DNA of 64,000 nt from CAIZGX01 sp964511555 (GTDB lineage Bacteria; Bacteroidota; Bacteroidia; Flavobacteriales_D; Sanyastnellaceae). The position numbers and the translations under genes were made by a program. Under the pieces are notes generated by a model. It saw only the letters and a list, made by a program, of their open reading frames with translations. It searched no databases and was not told the DNA's origin. The stretch spans positions 1-64,000 of the forward strand of contig CAZEFR010000008.1 in the NCBI GenBank assembly GCA_964511555.1, read 5' to 3'. Positions 33,401 to 42,515 of this stretch are shown piece by piece (the stretch's first letter is position 1; the number at the start of each line of letters is the position of its first letter).

Positions 33401-36400
33401 AAACAATAGCTCAACATGTTCAACGTTGGCTCCAGGTCCAGGTTCAGTGCAAAATCAATATTCAAACTACACCACGCTTCCAGCAACCAACTTGTTGCCA
33501 GGCGTGGCATACCCAATTTCGGTAACACAAACCTCTTGTGGTGGTCAGTATACAAACGTTATAGGTGCTTGGATAGATTACAACCAAAACGGTTTATTCA
33601 CTGATGCTGGTGAGCAGATTCTTTTGGGTCCAGCTGTAACTGGAAACCAAACTGCAACAGGTACCTTTACCGTTCCTGCTGCTGCGCCAACAGGTTTAAC
33701 ACGTATGCGTGTGGTTGTGATTGAGGCATCTTCAGTAAATCCATGCGGAACTTATGCTTGGGGAGAAACAGAAGATTACTACATAAACATTGTAGGTCCT
33801 TGTGACCCGGCGTTATTTACACCACCATTGGCTACTGCAGCTGATCCAGATGCTACGGTTTGCGGAAATCAAACGTCAGAATTGACTGCTTTTGATTTCA
33901 ACGGTGTTGCAAATCCTGTTTACTTGTGGTACGATGCACCTACAGGTGGAAACTTGTTACAAAACTCAACAAGCAACTTCTACACTCCTGCGCCTATTGC
34001 TGCAACAACCTCTTGGTATGTAGCAACCTTCACGGGTACTTGCGTAACAGAGAGATTCCCTGTTACCTTGAACTGGATAGCTCCTCCTGCAATTACAGTT
34101 ACCAACAGTAACCCTGCTTTTTGCGGAGTGACTGCTCAGAGTTCTTCAATTGCGGTTACAAGCTCAAACGCAAATTACGCTTACACATGGACAGCGACGC
34201 CTGCGTTGAATTCAGGTCTAGAGAGCGGTTCAAACAGCGCTAGCTTCAGTGTTACGCCTGCTACAAACGGTGTTTACACATACACTGTTGTTGCTAACGA
34301 TGTTAACACTTCATGTACTATAACCTCTTCAACAACTGTAGGTTTCTACACTGAACTTACAGGAAGCGCATCAGTTACTCAGCCAGCGGTTTGCGGCGGT
34401 AACGGTTCTGTGAACTTTGCTGTAAACGGATCGGGTACTGTTTTCGCTTCTGATTTCAGCAGTTCAAATGTACCTTCAAACGTTGTTTTATCAGGAAACA
34501 GTGCCGCTATAACAGGTGGTGTTCTTCGCGTTAACTCTGCTGCTGCAAGCCAGAATGGTGGGGTTTTGATAAGCAACACGACAGGTATTGCTGCGAACGA
34601 TTTCCAAATTGATTTCGACTACATTGCTACTGCAGGTTCTGCAGAGGCTGCAGACGGATTCAGCTACAGCTACGGTGCCGATGTTGTTGGTTTACCAACA
34701 GGTTTGGGATCAACAGTGGTTGGAGCAACAGTTGCTCCAGGCGCAACACAACCAGAAAACGGAAGTGGTACCGGTTTGAAGTTGTCATTTGATGCATATA
34801 CCAACGGTGCAAACACCAACGGTGTATACTTAATGTACAACAGTCCAGTATGGAATCAAACTCCTGCAAGCTCAGGTGTTATTGGTTATGTTAACGATGT
34901 AACTTGGAGAGCAAACGCATCAACAGGAACTACTCCGGCAACTGGATTGTCTACACACGTTACGATTAAAATCTCCAATACAGGTTTGGTAGAGTTGTTC
35001 TTGAACAACAACGCAACGCCTGTAATTTCAGGTACATTGCCTGCTTCTTATTTAGCTGCAGACAAGGGTAGCTGGAAGCATGCTTTTGCTGGTCGTACAG
35101 GTGGATTGTTCCAAGGACAATTCGTAGATAACCTTGTTATTCAGTACAATAACTTCTATGAGTTCTCTGTGGACAACGGAACTACTTGGACAACTACAAC
35201 TCCTATTGCTGTTGCTTCACCTGCTTCTGTTCAAAACCTAGCTCGTTACATCAGTGTTCCTTCATGTTCAGTAGATCTTGGTTCTGCAACGGTTGCATTC
35301 CCTGTGGCTGCTCCAACTGCAGTAACGGGAGGTTCAACTTGCTTGAACGGAACTGTCTTGAATGTATCAGGTAACGGTCTTCCAGGCGGTGGTGGAACGG
35401 GAACTTTAACCTATTCTTTCGGGGATAACTTAAGTTCTGCGGGTCCTCCTTTCACAGCAGGAACGGCTACTGTAGCTCTTCCTTCAGGAGCTACAGCTAC
35501 AAGTGCATCTTTGATATTCACGAACGTATCCGCGATCAATGGATCGTGGTTGAGTGAAATTCGTGCGCAACTTTCGGGTTCGGTTGTTCTTGGTAGTACT
35601 GCACTTTCAACAACGAATGGTGGTGGAACACTTGCATCTGTGAGTTTGCCTATAACAGGTGGTTCACTTTCTGGAATTGCAAATGGTTTAGTTACCCTAA
35701 CATTGTCTGAATCTTTCGATGATTTCGGTGTAATAGATGCGACTTTCGGAAACATTACCCTGCAAATTAACTACTCGCTTCCGGGTCAACCTTCATGGTT
35801 CAACAATGCCGTAGCTTCTGTAGGTTCATTTGTAGACATTGGTTCTACTCTGAATGTTGTTGGAACAAGCATCTTGCCAACAACAAGCGCTCCTACAACA
35901 TCAACAGCATACGCTGCAAACGTAGTTTCCAACGGTTCTGCAACTTGTTTCTCTGCAACAGTTCCTGTGCAAGTAACAGTTGGTCAGCCATTGACAGTGT
36001 CAATAGCTCCAACTTCAACGGTGTCGCAAGTCTTCACTTTGGCGAGCGGATATTCAGTTGTTGAAGGTACTACGCAAACTTTGAACGGAACCATCACAAT
36101 TCCAGCAGGAGCTGTGGTTACGAGCACTGTTCTACAGTTAGTCGGTACAAGCACAACAGGTGGTACTTGGGGTAACGATGTAACTGTGTCTATGTCAGGT
36201 GCATCAACGGTAAACAGTCAGTTTCTTGCGAATGTTAACGCTGGGGTCACTAACCAAACCTACAACTATACGGCTTCTAACATTGCACCTCCGGGTGGAG
36301 ATGTTTCTGTGACCTTTGCACATGCATGGGAATTTGGAGGTCCTTTAACTGTAGGAAGCGTTAACGTAATCGTTAGCTACACTGCTCCAGTAACAGGTAA

Positions 36401-39344
36401 TGTTTGTCCAGGCGCTCCTGTTACCATGGCAGCAACCACTACTGGTGGAGGTACAAACACGACATACCAATGGAACCTAAACGGTGCTCCAATAGCAGAT
36501 GCTACGGCTTCGTCTTATACAACCACTCCAACAGCTGCCTCTGATGTATACACAGTGACAGTAATCGACGATTGTAATCCAGGTGGAATCACATCTGCCG
36601 GGTATTCGCAACCGTTATTCTCTGTAACAGCTGGCACCATTACAGGTCCTTCGGAAATATTGGTGAATGATTTCACAGCTCCAATTCCTGGTGCAGGAAC
36701 ATGGGTAATTGCAGGTGAAACCATTGGATCATCTATTCAGTGGATTGCAGGTGGTTCACCAACAGGTCCGTTTGCAGCAATTGGCGGAGCTACAACAAGC
36801 TCACAAACCTTGTTTGCAACGGGTGCCGGTGGAACAGCCTATCTAAGTGCAACAACAACAACAACTGATGGATGTTCTATCCAAGCAAACGTTGTGACCG
36901 TAGTTCTAGGTAACGCCATAGATACACCATGTACAGCTGCTCCAATTACCTTGGGTAACCAAAACGGTACCGAGTGGTCGAACGCAGCAGCAAGCGCACA
37001 ACCTGGAGAAACATACGGTGCGGGCATAGCCAACCCAGGTAACACAATCTGGTTTAGCTTCGTAGCTCCAGCTTCAGGGCATGTAAGCATTGTATCTACG
37101 AGTTCAATCGGTTGGGACAACTACATCACGCTCTTCAGTGGGTCTGATTGTACGAACCCAGGTGGTTTCACACAACTAGGTTTCAATGATGATGCAAACT
37201 TCTCTTCACAAGCAGCATTGAATGATGTTACTTGTCTTACACCTGGTGCTACCTACTACATTCAGATGCGTGGTTTTGCCAATTCAATTGGTTTAGCTGG
37301 AATTACGTTAACCGATTTGGGGAACAATGCTCCAACTATTACAGGATTGTCTGCGAACATCACGGCATCTGCTGCTTCAGGTACTTGTGCTGCAACAGTA
37401 ACTTGGTCTGAGCCAACAGCTGTTGATGACCAAGGCTGTGTAACCATTACCTCAAACATTCTAAGTGGTGCTTCGTTTAACGTGGGTACAACCACTGTAA
37501 CGTACACTGCAACAGATGCGCAGGGCTTGGTAGGTACAGCATCATTCACCGTAACTGTGAATGATACACAATTACCAACCATTACTGCTCCTTCAGCTGT
37601 TCAAGTTACAGCAGAGTTGAGCTCTTGTACTGCAACAGCCACTTTGGGATCTGCATCAACTGCAGATAACTGCGGTGTTGCTTCTACTACGAATAATGCT
37701 CCTGCTACTTTCCCAGTGGGTGAGACAATTGTTGTTTGGACAGTAACAGATGTTAACGGAAACGTGGCTACTGCGAACCAAACAGTTACAGTTCTTGCTA
37801 ACCCTGCTAACATTTGGTATGTAGATGCAGACGGAGATAACTTCGGTGTACCTGGTGCAACTGTTACCGCTTGTAGTCAGCCTGTAGGTTATGCTGCAAA
37901 CACCACAGATTGTAACGATTCTAACGCTAACGTTAACCCAGGTGAAATCGAAGTTTGCGGAAACGCAATCGATGACAACTGTAACGGTCTTTCTGAAGAG
38001 GGTTGTACACTACCTGGTGAAAATCCAAGTAACGCAACTTCAATCACTTCAAGTGTTTGGCCAAACTGTAACTCTGTAAACGGAACACTCGTGAATGCGA
38101 CTGTTTCTGGAGCAGCTCAAACAATTTGCTTAACAGGAGAAGATAAGTGGCATCAGTTTGTTGCTACCTCAGAAGGTGTTAGTATTCAAGTAAACACAAC
38201 TGCTATAGATGTGGTTATAGAATTGCAAACAGCTGCTGGTGTTCTTGTAGCACAAGAAAACGCTGTTGCTGGTATAGGTAGTGAAATTTTGAATCACTAC
38301 GGATTAACAGCCGGTCAGGTCTACAAAGTAGGTGTACGTAACTTCAACAGTGCTTTAGGTACTGGTACATATTCAATCTGTGCTAGAATGTTGAAGCGTG
38401 GAAGCTGTGACTACGGTCCAGGTCCATATACACTATGTCAGTACTTCAAGGCAGCATGGGCTGGTGCGTCAGGTGCTAGCTACACATTTACTTTCACAGG
38501 TCTAACAGGTCCTGCTGAGGGTAACGTGTACACACGTACTCAAAATTCAGATATCTGTATCTTGAGCAACGTATTGCCAACGCTTCCTTACGGTTCTACA
38601 TACAACGTTCTTATTTCAAACACATTCACCATAAACAACGGTGCAGGTGTTCCTGAAGTAATATCAGTTCCAGCTCTTGCCCCATGTTCAATGAACACCG
38701 CAGCTCAGCCGGTAACGGCCTTGCGCGCTTCAGACAGATGTACTGTAGGCCCACGTTTCCGTGGTTCTGTAGTTGCTTCTTTGCCATGGGTATGTGGTGC
38801 CACTAACTGGCGTTGGGAATTCACAGAGTTAAACGCTCAAGGAAACCCAGTTGGTCTTCCAATTACAGTAAACAGAGGCGCTGCTTCTAACTTCTTGAAC
38901 TTGGGAACAGTGTTGCAACTACAATTCGGTAAGACATATTCAGTGCGTACAGCTCCGATATTGTCATACACAGGTACAAACTACCAGTGGGGAACACCAT
39001 TCTGTTTAAGTATCGTTGGATCTGCAGGTATGATTGCTGACGGAAGTCAAGCAAACGACCAAACAGTGAAAGTGGAGACAACAGATGAGTTCAACATGAG
39101 TTTGTATCCGAATCCAACACATGGAACAGATGTGAACATTAACCTTTCAGGTATTGATTCAGACAATGTGCAAATTCGTGTAGTAGATGCGATGGGTCGT
39201 CAAGTATGGAGCAACCGTTACGTAGTGAACGGAATGTTAAATACTAACATCACCTTCGAGCGTCCACTTGCAAATGGTTTGTATATGGTTGAAGCAATCT
39301 TCAACGGTGAAGTTCAAACACAACGCATGATGGTTCAGAAGTAA
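30456..39344 (+). CDS. giant secreted multi-domain adhesin-like protein with T9SS sorting domain
   Basis: 2962 residues. An unusual N-terminal stretch of about 32 residues precedes the signal peptide core (MLFLATMMLFAASLG). Recognisable parts in order: two similar IPIGFNF-type beta domains (about 45-290 and 585-790), many Ig/PKD-like SASG-rich segments, a GEVED domain (WIDYNQNGLFTDAGEQ... WGETEDYY, about 1000-1110), a lectin-like domain (about 1340-1570), a PPC-like domain (about 2150-2290), two HYR domains (about 2290-2450), a MopE-type metal-binding motif (DADGDNFG... DDNCNGLSEEGC, about 2450-2510), a second PPC-like domain, and a C-terminal SLYPNPT T9SS domain. Probably surface-attached and involved in adhesion or matrix contact. 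Function inferred only from domains. Confidence 0.88.
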   Translation: MNRILRSQMPPNPRDLAVFDTTTGSSSGRTRWKMLFLATMMLFAASLGQTQISLYSFTQSTGTYADITGGTVLITASSNTFGNAGFPDDQVYSAVPIGFNFTCNGLSYTSVNVSANGFITLGATAPLGNNYSPISGTGTADAVLSVWGGDGSGMFNLGGRTSTISYVTSGEAPNRIFTVQYKDYRPTYSTSTITAPFVNYQIQLFETTNIIRYMYGPSGLAAGTANSSTTRQIGLRGSVNTDFRNRTNSTTVSFNSSTAGTVNTNTQAFSSVNATPGRPTNGLIYQWTPPPPCEGQPNVAVATFTGGSSICQGQTKAMSATGISTGTGISLQWAVSSTSGGPYSNVSGGVGANTASYTSPSLTAGTYYYVLQTTCSNSSLVTASNELVLTVNALPTIVIDAINGGNFCGVQSLSASGASTYSWSPASSLSASTGSTVSFTGTASATITATGTDANGCVGSAAQAITYVAPAAITLSSSVPNFCGTGGLATITASSAGSYVYNFESLETAVLSNITANTVDATVSETSAIRVTGTDAASGCVAQATLSIGLYPLPSAIVTTTADGVCPGTQATINSGLSAGNFTVSSIPHVNFVAPANAGVIMNNGVAVIPLSGGSMDDGGWGGIPIGFNFDFFGNSFSTLAAGTNGLLMFGTVPGYGTSPGQLGQFTFTGPIFFPNAANPGNIIALLASDMQMANSVNGSIKYWTEGFAPNRRFVIKYDRVHGWSNNPEATVTCVLYETLGMVDIYVTNKTFSNTAIIGLQNQDKTIGAVAPGRTGSWTTTTPEGWRFAPPANYLTTWLATDINGTTSLTTNVDGSTINVINGFSATVAPLLTTTYAISYANATTGCSNSASPAQVVMEVLSNVAPTGVTATSTLTTACPGANIPLASNYSGITDGLTYQWQVSTDGGANFTDIASATSATYTATQTVASSYRLGMASCGGAFGYSAPVSIALTGFIDCYCASNATSAADEEISNVTVGTVLNNSSTCSTLAPGPGSVQNQYSNYTTLPATNLLPGVAYPISVTQTSCGGQYTNVIGAWIDYNQNGLFTDAGEQILLGPAVTGNQTATGTFTVPAAAPTGLTRMRVVVIEASSVNPCGTYAWGETEDYYINIVGPCDPALFTPPLATAADPDATVCGNQTSELTAFDFNGVANPVYLWYDAPTGGNLLQNSTSNFYTPAPIAATTSWYVATFTGTCVTERFPVTLNWIAPPAITVTNSNPAFCGVTAQSSSIAVTSSNANYAYTWTATPALNSGLESGSNSASFSVTPATNGVYTYTVVANDVNTSCTITSSTTVGFYTELTGSASVTQPAVCGGNGSVNFAVNGSGTVFASDFSSSNVPSNVVLSGNSAAITGGVLRVNSAAASQNGGVLISNTTGIAANDFQIDFDYIATAGSAEAADGFSYSYGADVVGLPTGLGSTVVGATVAPGATQPENGSGTGLKLSFDAYTNGANTNGVYLMYNSPVWNQTPASSGVIGYVNDVTWRANASTGTTPATGLSTHVTIKISNTGLVELFLNNNATPVISGTLPASYLAADKGSWKHAFAGRTGGLFQGQFVDNLVIQYNNFYEFSVDNGTTWTTTTPIAVASPASVQNLARYISVPSCSVDLGSATVAFPVAAPTAVTGGSTCLNGTVLNVSGNGLPGGGGTGTLTYSFGDNLSSAGPPFTAGTATVALPSGATATSASLIFTNVSAINGSWLSEIRAQLSGSVVLGSTALSTTNGGGTLASVSLPITGGSLSGIANGLVTLTLSESFDDFGVIDATFGNITLQINYSLPGQPSWFNNAVASVGSFVDIGSTLNVVGTSILPTTSAPTTSTAYAANVVSNGSATCFSATVPVQVTVGQPLTVSIAPTSTVSQVFTLASGYSVVEGTTQTLNGTITIPAGAVVTSTVLQLVGTSTTGGTWGNDVTVSMSGASTVNSQFLANVNAGVTNQTYNYTASNIAPPGGDVSVTFAHAWEFGGPLTVGSVNVIVSYTAPVTGNVCPGAPVTMAATTTGGGTNTTYQWNLNGAPIADATASSYTTTPTAASDVYTVTVIDDCNPGGITSAGYSQPLFSVTAGTITGPSEILVNDFTAPIPGAGTWVIAGETIGSSIQWIAGGSPTGPFAAIGGATTSSQTLFATGAGGTAYLSATTTTTDGCSIQANVVTVVLGNAIDTPCTAAPITLGNQNGTEWSNAAASAQPGETYGAGIANPGNTIWFSFVAPASGHVSIVSTSSIGWDNYITLFSGSDCTNPGGFTQLGFNDDANFSSQAALNDVTCLTPGATYYIQMRGFANSIGLAGITLTDLGNNAPTITGLSANITASAASGTCAATVTWSEPTAVDDQGCVTITSNILSGASFNVGTTTVTYTATDAQGLVGTASFTVTVNDTQLPTITAPSAVQVTAELSSCTATATLGSASTADNCGVASTTNNAPATFPVGETIVVWTVTDVNGNVATANQTVTVLANPANIWYVDADGDNFGVPGATVTACSQPVGYAANTTDCNDSNANVNPGEIEVCGNAIDDNCNGLSEEGCTLPGENPSNATSITSSVWPNCNSVNGTLVNATVSGAAQTICLTGEDKWHQFVATSEGVSIQVNTTAIDVVIELQTAAGVLVAQENAVAGIGSEILNHYGLTAGQVYKVGVRNFNSALGTGTYSICARMLKRGSCDYGPGPYTLCQYFKAAWAGASGASYTFTFTGLTGPAEGNVYTRTQNSDICILSNVLPTLPYGSTYNVLISNTFTINNGAGVPEVISVPALAPCSMNTAAQPVTALRASDRCTVGPRFRGSVVASLPWVCGATNWRWEFTELNAQGNPVGLPITVNRGAASNFLNLGTVLQLQFGKTYSVRTAPILSYTGTNYQWGTPFCLSIVGSAGMIADGSQANDQTVKVETTDEFNMSLYPNPTHGTDVNINLSGIDSDNVQIRVVDAMGRQVWSNRYVVNGMLNTNITFERPLANGLYMVEAIFNGEVQTQRMMVQK

Positions 39345-39383
39345 AAACTAGCTGAGCTAGTTCATTCAGAGCTTCAAAACTCA

Positions 39384-39415
39384 AAAGGCCCCCTTCGGAA
39401 GAAGGGGGCCTTTTT
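39384..39415 (+). terminator. strong terminator after the giant T9SS gene
   Basis: Thirteen-bp perfect stem (AAAGGCCCCCTTC with its complement) around GGAA, with a T-rich tail. Confidence 0.93.
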
Positions 39416-39472
39416 CTTTTAGGCAACTAATTGTGTTATCTGCGTCTTTTTTTTACCTTAACTAGATGTGAA

Positions 39473-42004
39473 ATGTTCCAAAAATTAGCAGCTGTATTAC
39501 TCTTAGTCGTTTCTTGTTTGGAGTTGAAAGCACAAGTTTTTACAGATGTTACCGAGAGCTACGGAATTGCAGCTTTGAACGCTTCTACCATATATGGCGC
39601 CGGTTCAAGTTGCTTTGATGTGAATGAAGATGGTTGGGACGACCTTACTTTGTGTCTTCCTGGCGGTGCAACCCGTTTGTACATGAATTATCAAGGTACT
39701 TTTCAATTGCATGAGGCATTCAGTAATATTCATGATGCGAAAACATGTTTGTGGGGAGATTATGATGAAGATGGCGACAATGATTTGTTTGTAATCAAAC
39801 GCGATGGCCCTTCACAACTTTTTGTGCAAACAGACAGTCTTGTCTTTGTAAATCAAACGTCACTTTTGAACTTCCCTTTTAACCCAATGGACCATTCGTT
39901 TGGAGCTGCTCTTGGAGACTACAACAGAGACAGTTTTTTGGACTTGTATGTGGCAAACTATAGCACAGCTACTGCAGGAGGCATTAAGAGTAAATTTTTA
40001 ACCAACAATCAGAACGGTAGCTTCATTTTCAGTTTGCACGGTTATAACCGCAATCATTTCCAACCTGTTTTCATAGATCTATACAGAGACTTGTTCCAAG
40101 ATATTTTTGTCATCGTAGATTTTCGTGTGGGCTCTGAATACTTTCTTCAAGGTACGAATGGAGTGTTTACAGATTATACGTTGAATGGTGCATTTGGATT
40201 GGGCGTTGCAATAGACGCAATGTCGAATTCCTGGTGCGACTACGACAACGATGCCGATTTAGATGTTTACATGACGAACACGCCTACGGATGGTAATTTT
40301 TTGATGCAAAATGACGGTATGAACCATTTTTCGAATGTTGCACAGTCGGTAGGAGCAGGTCTCTTTAAATGGACTTGGAGTGCGCTGTGGTTAGATATAG
40401 AGAACGATGGGTGGAACGACTTAATTGTTAATGAGCGCAATGTCAATTTATTTTTCGTGAACAATTATGGAAATCATGTTCTCAGAAATAATCAAGGTGT
40501 TTTTACGACCGATCAAACCACGGGACTTTCGGGTTTGCCTTACGGATATTTCACCTCGTCGAAGGGTGATTTCAATAACGACGGCTTGTATGATATTTAT
40601 TTGGGAGCCGAAACCGGTCAGCAAAGCAGGGTATTTCAGAATACAACTGTAACAAGCAACAACTTCGTAAAGTTTCGGTTAAATGGAAGATTAAGCAACC
40701 GGAATGGCGTTGGCACCCATGTAGATTACTACGTCAACGGAAACCACCGTATCCATTATACTCAGCTTGGAGAAAACTACCTTTCTCAGAATTCGCAAAA
40801 TATAATTTTAGGCATTGGCGAGAACGAGCAAATAGACTCTTTGAAACTTTCTTGGTTAAGTGGGGTAGTGGACACTTACTACGCTATTCCGGCTAACTCA
40901 ACACACGTTTTTCAGGAGGGAGAAACACTTCCGCAGATCGTAGCGTCAAAACCATTTCTTTGTCCCAACGGTTCAGATAGTTTACAGCTGAGCATCAGTG
41001 AATGGCCCATTCACACCTGGGGAAATGGGATAACTGAAAGTTCAATTTGGGTGAATGCTCCAGGTGAATACTTCGTAGAAGTTGGAACGGGTTATGGTCA
41101 TACCTTAACGCTTAGTTATAACGTTGTAATTGCTGCATCAGGAGAGTGGCAAGTGAATAGCACGGCCGTTCTTTGCGCTGGCGAAAACACGGGTGCTGTG
41201 GAAATTGTAAACGCAACAACACAAGAACTGCTATATGTACAGCATAACCTTGCTGCCGGTTTGTACAGCGTTCCCTTGCTTGTAGCGGAAGGGTGTGTGG
41301 TTCAGCAAGAGTTTGTCATTAGCGAGCCATTGCCCTTCGCGCTGATAGTAGATTCTTTGGTTGCCGCATGCGAGGGTGTGAGTAATGGACAAGCTGTTAT
41401 TTCAGGAGTGAACGGAACGGCGCCATATAACGGTTTCAACAGTGAAAGTGAATTTGTGTTTACGAATCTCGCTGCAGGGGTATATACAGATTATTTGTCA
41501 GATGCCAACGGATGTTTGGCTAGTTATTCTTTCGAAATTGATGAAATTTTAGCGCCAACAATTACGGGGAGTTTAACTTCGGAAAGTGTTTTTGGATTGG
41601 GAAGTATTGCCTTAGAAGTTATCGGAAATAATCCTCCTTACACAGCCATTTGGCAGTCTGGATTTGAAGGGTTCAATTATGCATCGCTCACCGCGGGCAA
41701 TTATCTTGTTTCAATTGTAGATTCTTTTGGGTGCACCACAGACACCTCTTTCACTGTTTTATTCAACACGGTTGAAGAAGAAAGTTCTTCATTGGAATTT
41801 ATTGTCGACTGGAAAACAGGTCAGCTGAGCTATAGCGGAACCGAACGTTTGTTCGGTGTTGAAGTATACAACAATTTGGGACAATTGATTTTTACAAAAT
41901 CATCTTTGGGAGCGAATGAGTTTGTTCACTTGAATGTATCTCCCCAGCCCATTTATATTTCCTCTTCAAAAGGAAATTTCCGAACGAAGATTATTTTGAA
42001 ATAG
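39473..42004 (+). CDS. secreted FG-GAP/VCBS repeat protein with ASPIC/UnbV and T9SS domains
   Basis: 843 residues from ATG 39473 (an in-frame ATG at 39431 would place extra residues before the signal peptide MFQKLAAVLLLVVSCLELKAQ). Residues 25-400 hold about seven FG-GAP/VCBS blades with calcium-type loops (DVNEDGWDDL, DYDEDGDNDL, DYNRDSFLDLY, DYDNDADLDVY, DFNNDGLYDIY), forming a beta-propeller. An ASPIC/UnbV domain follows at about 405-500 (RNGVGTHVDYYV...). Beta-sandwich segments lead to a T9SS sorting domain (VEVYNNLGQLIF). A surface or secreted protein; ligand unknown. Its 3' end overlaps the convergent TrmH-type gene by 14 bp. Confidence 0.9.
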   Translation: MFQKLAAVLLLVVSCLELKAQVFTDVTESYGIAALNASTIYGAGSSCFDVNEDGWDDLTLCLPGGATRLYMNYQGTFQLHEAFSNIHDAKTCLWGDYDEDGDNDLFVIKRDGPSQLFVQTDSLVFVNQTSLLNFPFNPMDHSFGAALGDYNRDSFLDLYVANYSTATAGGIKSKFLTNNQNGSFIFSLHGYNRNHFQPVFIDLYRDLFQDIFVIVDFRVGSEYFLQGTNGVFTDYTLNGAFGLGVAIDAMSNSWCDYDNDADLDVYMTNTPTDGNFLMQNDGMNHFSNVAQSVGAGLFKWTWSALWLDIENDGWNDLIVNERNVNLFFVNNYGNHVLRNNQGVFTTDQTTGLSGLPYGYFTSSKGDFNNDGLYDIYLGAETGQQSRVFQNTTVTSNNFVKFRLNGRLSNRNGVGTHVDYYVNGNHRIHYTQLGENYLSQNSQNIILGIGENEQIDSLKLSWLSGVVDTYYAIPANSTHVFQEGETLPQIVASKPFLCPNGSDSLQLSISEWPIHTWGNGITESSIWVNAPGEYFVEVGTGYGHTLTLSYNVVIAASGEWQVNSTAVLCAGENTGAVEIVNATTQELLYVQHNLAAGLYSVPLLVAEGCVVQQEFVISEPLPFALIVDSLVAACEGVSNGQAVISGVNGTAPYNGFNSESEFVFTNLAAGVYTDYLSDANGCLASYSFEIDEILAPTITGSLTSESVFGLGSIALEVIGNNPPYTAIWQSGFEGFNYASLTAGNYLVSIVDSFGCTTDTSFTVLFNTVEEESSSLEFIVDWKTGQLSYSGTERLFGVEVYNNLGQLIFTKSSLGANEFVHLNVSPQPIYISSSKGNFRTKIILK

Positions 42005-42515
42005 AGGTAAGCTGATAGAGCGCAATGCCACCACTTACTGCGACGTTTAAGCTGTGTTTGGTGCCGTGCTGTTCAATTTCAAGCGAGCCGGTAACGAGCT
42101 TGAGCACTTCTTCATCTACACCATTCACTTCATTGCCCAAAACCAATGCAATAGGCTTTTGCGAGTGAAAGGTGTGAAGAGCAACACTGTTATGTGTCTG
42201 TTCCAACGCCCACACTTCGTGTGAACCCTGTATCTCTAAAACCGCCTCGGCAGTGTTGCTGAAATGCTTCCAGCTAACCGATTCCGTTGAACCTAGCGCG
42301 GTCTTCAAGATCTCGCGGTGTGGAGGAATCGGAGTAATTCCGCAACAGTATATCGCTTCAATGCGAAACGCATCGGCACTGCGGAATAGACTTCCGACAT
42401 TCAACGCGCTACGGAAATTATCTAGGATTAAAACAATCGGAAACTTTTCAGCTTGCTGAAATTCTTCAGCGTTCAAACGCTGAAGTTCATCCATACTTTT
42501 CTTCTCGAAACTCAT
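41991..42515 (-). CDS. SpoU/TrmH-family RNA 2'-O-methyltransferase
   Basis: 174 residues, a single SPOUT domain. Motif 1 NFRSALNVGSLFRSADAF near 35-50, motif 2 ALVLGNEVNGVDEE near 125-138 and motif 3 KHSLNVAVSGGIALYQL near 153-170 form the knotted SAM site. It methylates a ribose 2'-OH in tRNA or rRNA; the target cannot be read from the sequence. The ATG overlaps the stop of sppA as ATGA, so both are one operon. The N-terminal variable residues 8-24 are encoded by two adjacent DNA palindromes. Confidence 0.92.
   Translation of the reverse strand: MSFEKKSMDELQRLNAEEFQQAEKFPIVLILDNFRSALNVGSLFRSADAFRIEAIYCCGITPIPPHREILKTALGSTESVSWKHFSNTAEAVLEIQGSHEVWALEQTHNSVALHTFHSQKPIALVLGNEVNGVDEEVLKLVTGSLEIEQHGTKHSLNVAVSGGIALYQLTSISK
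42446..42485. repeat. two adjacent perfect palindromes in the TrmH-type gene
   Basis: TTTCAGC pairs with GCTGAAA around TT (42446-42461). CTTCAGCGTT pairs with AACGCTGAAG around CA (42464-42485). Both share the TTCAGC core and lie in the variable N-terminal coding part. Confidence 0.8.

Noticed and set aside
35411..35755. Open frames antisense to the giant T9SS gene
   Set aside because: Composition is a mirror of the Thr/Ser/Gly-rich plus strand; no promoter box or family motif.
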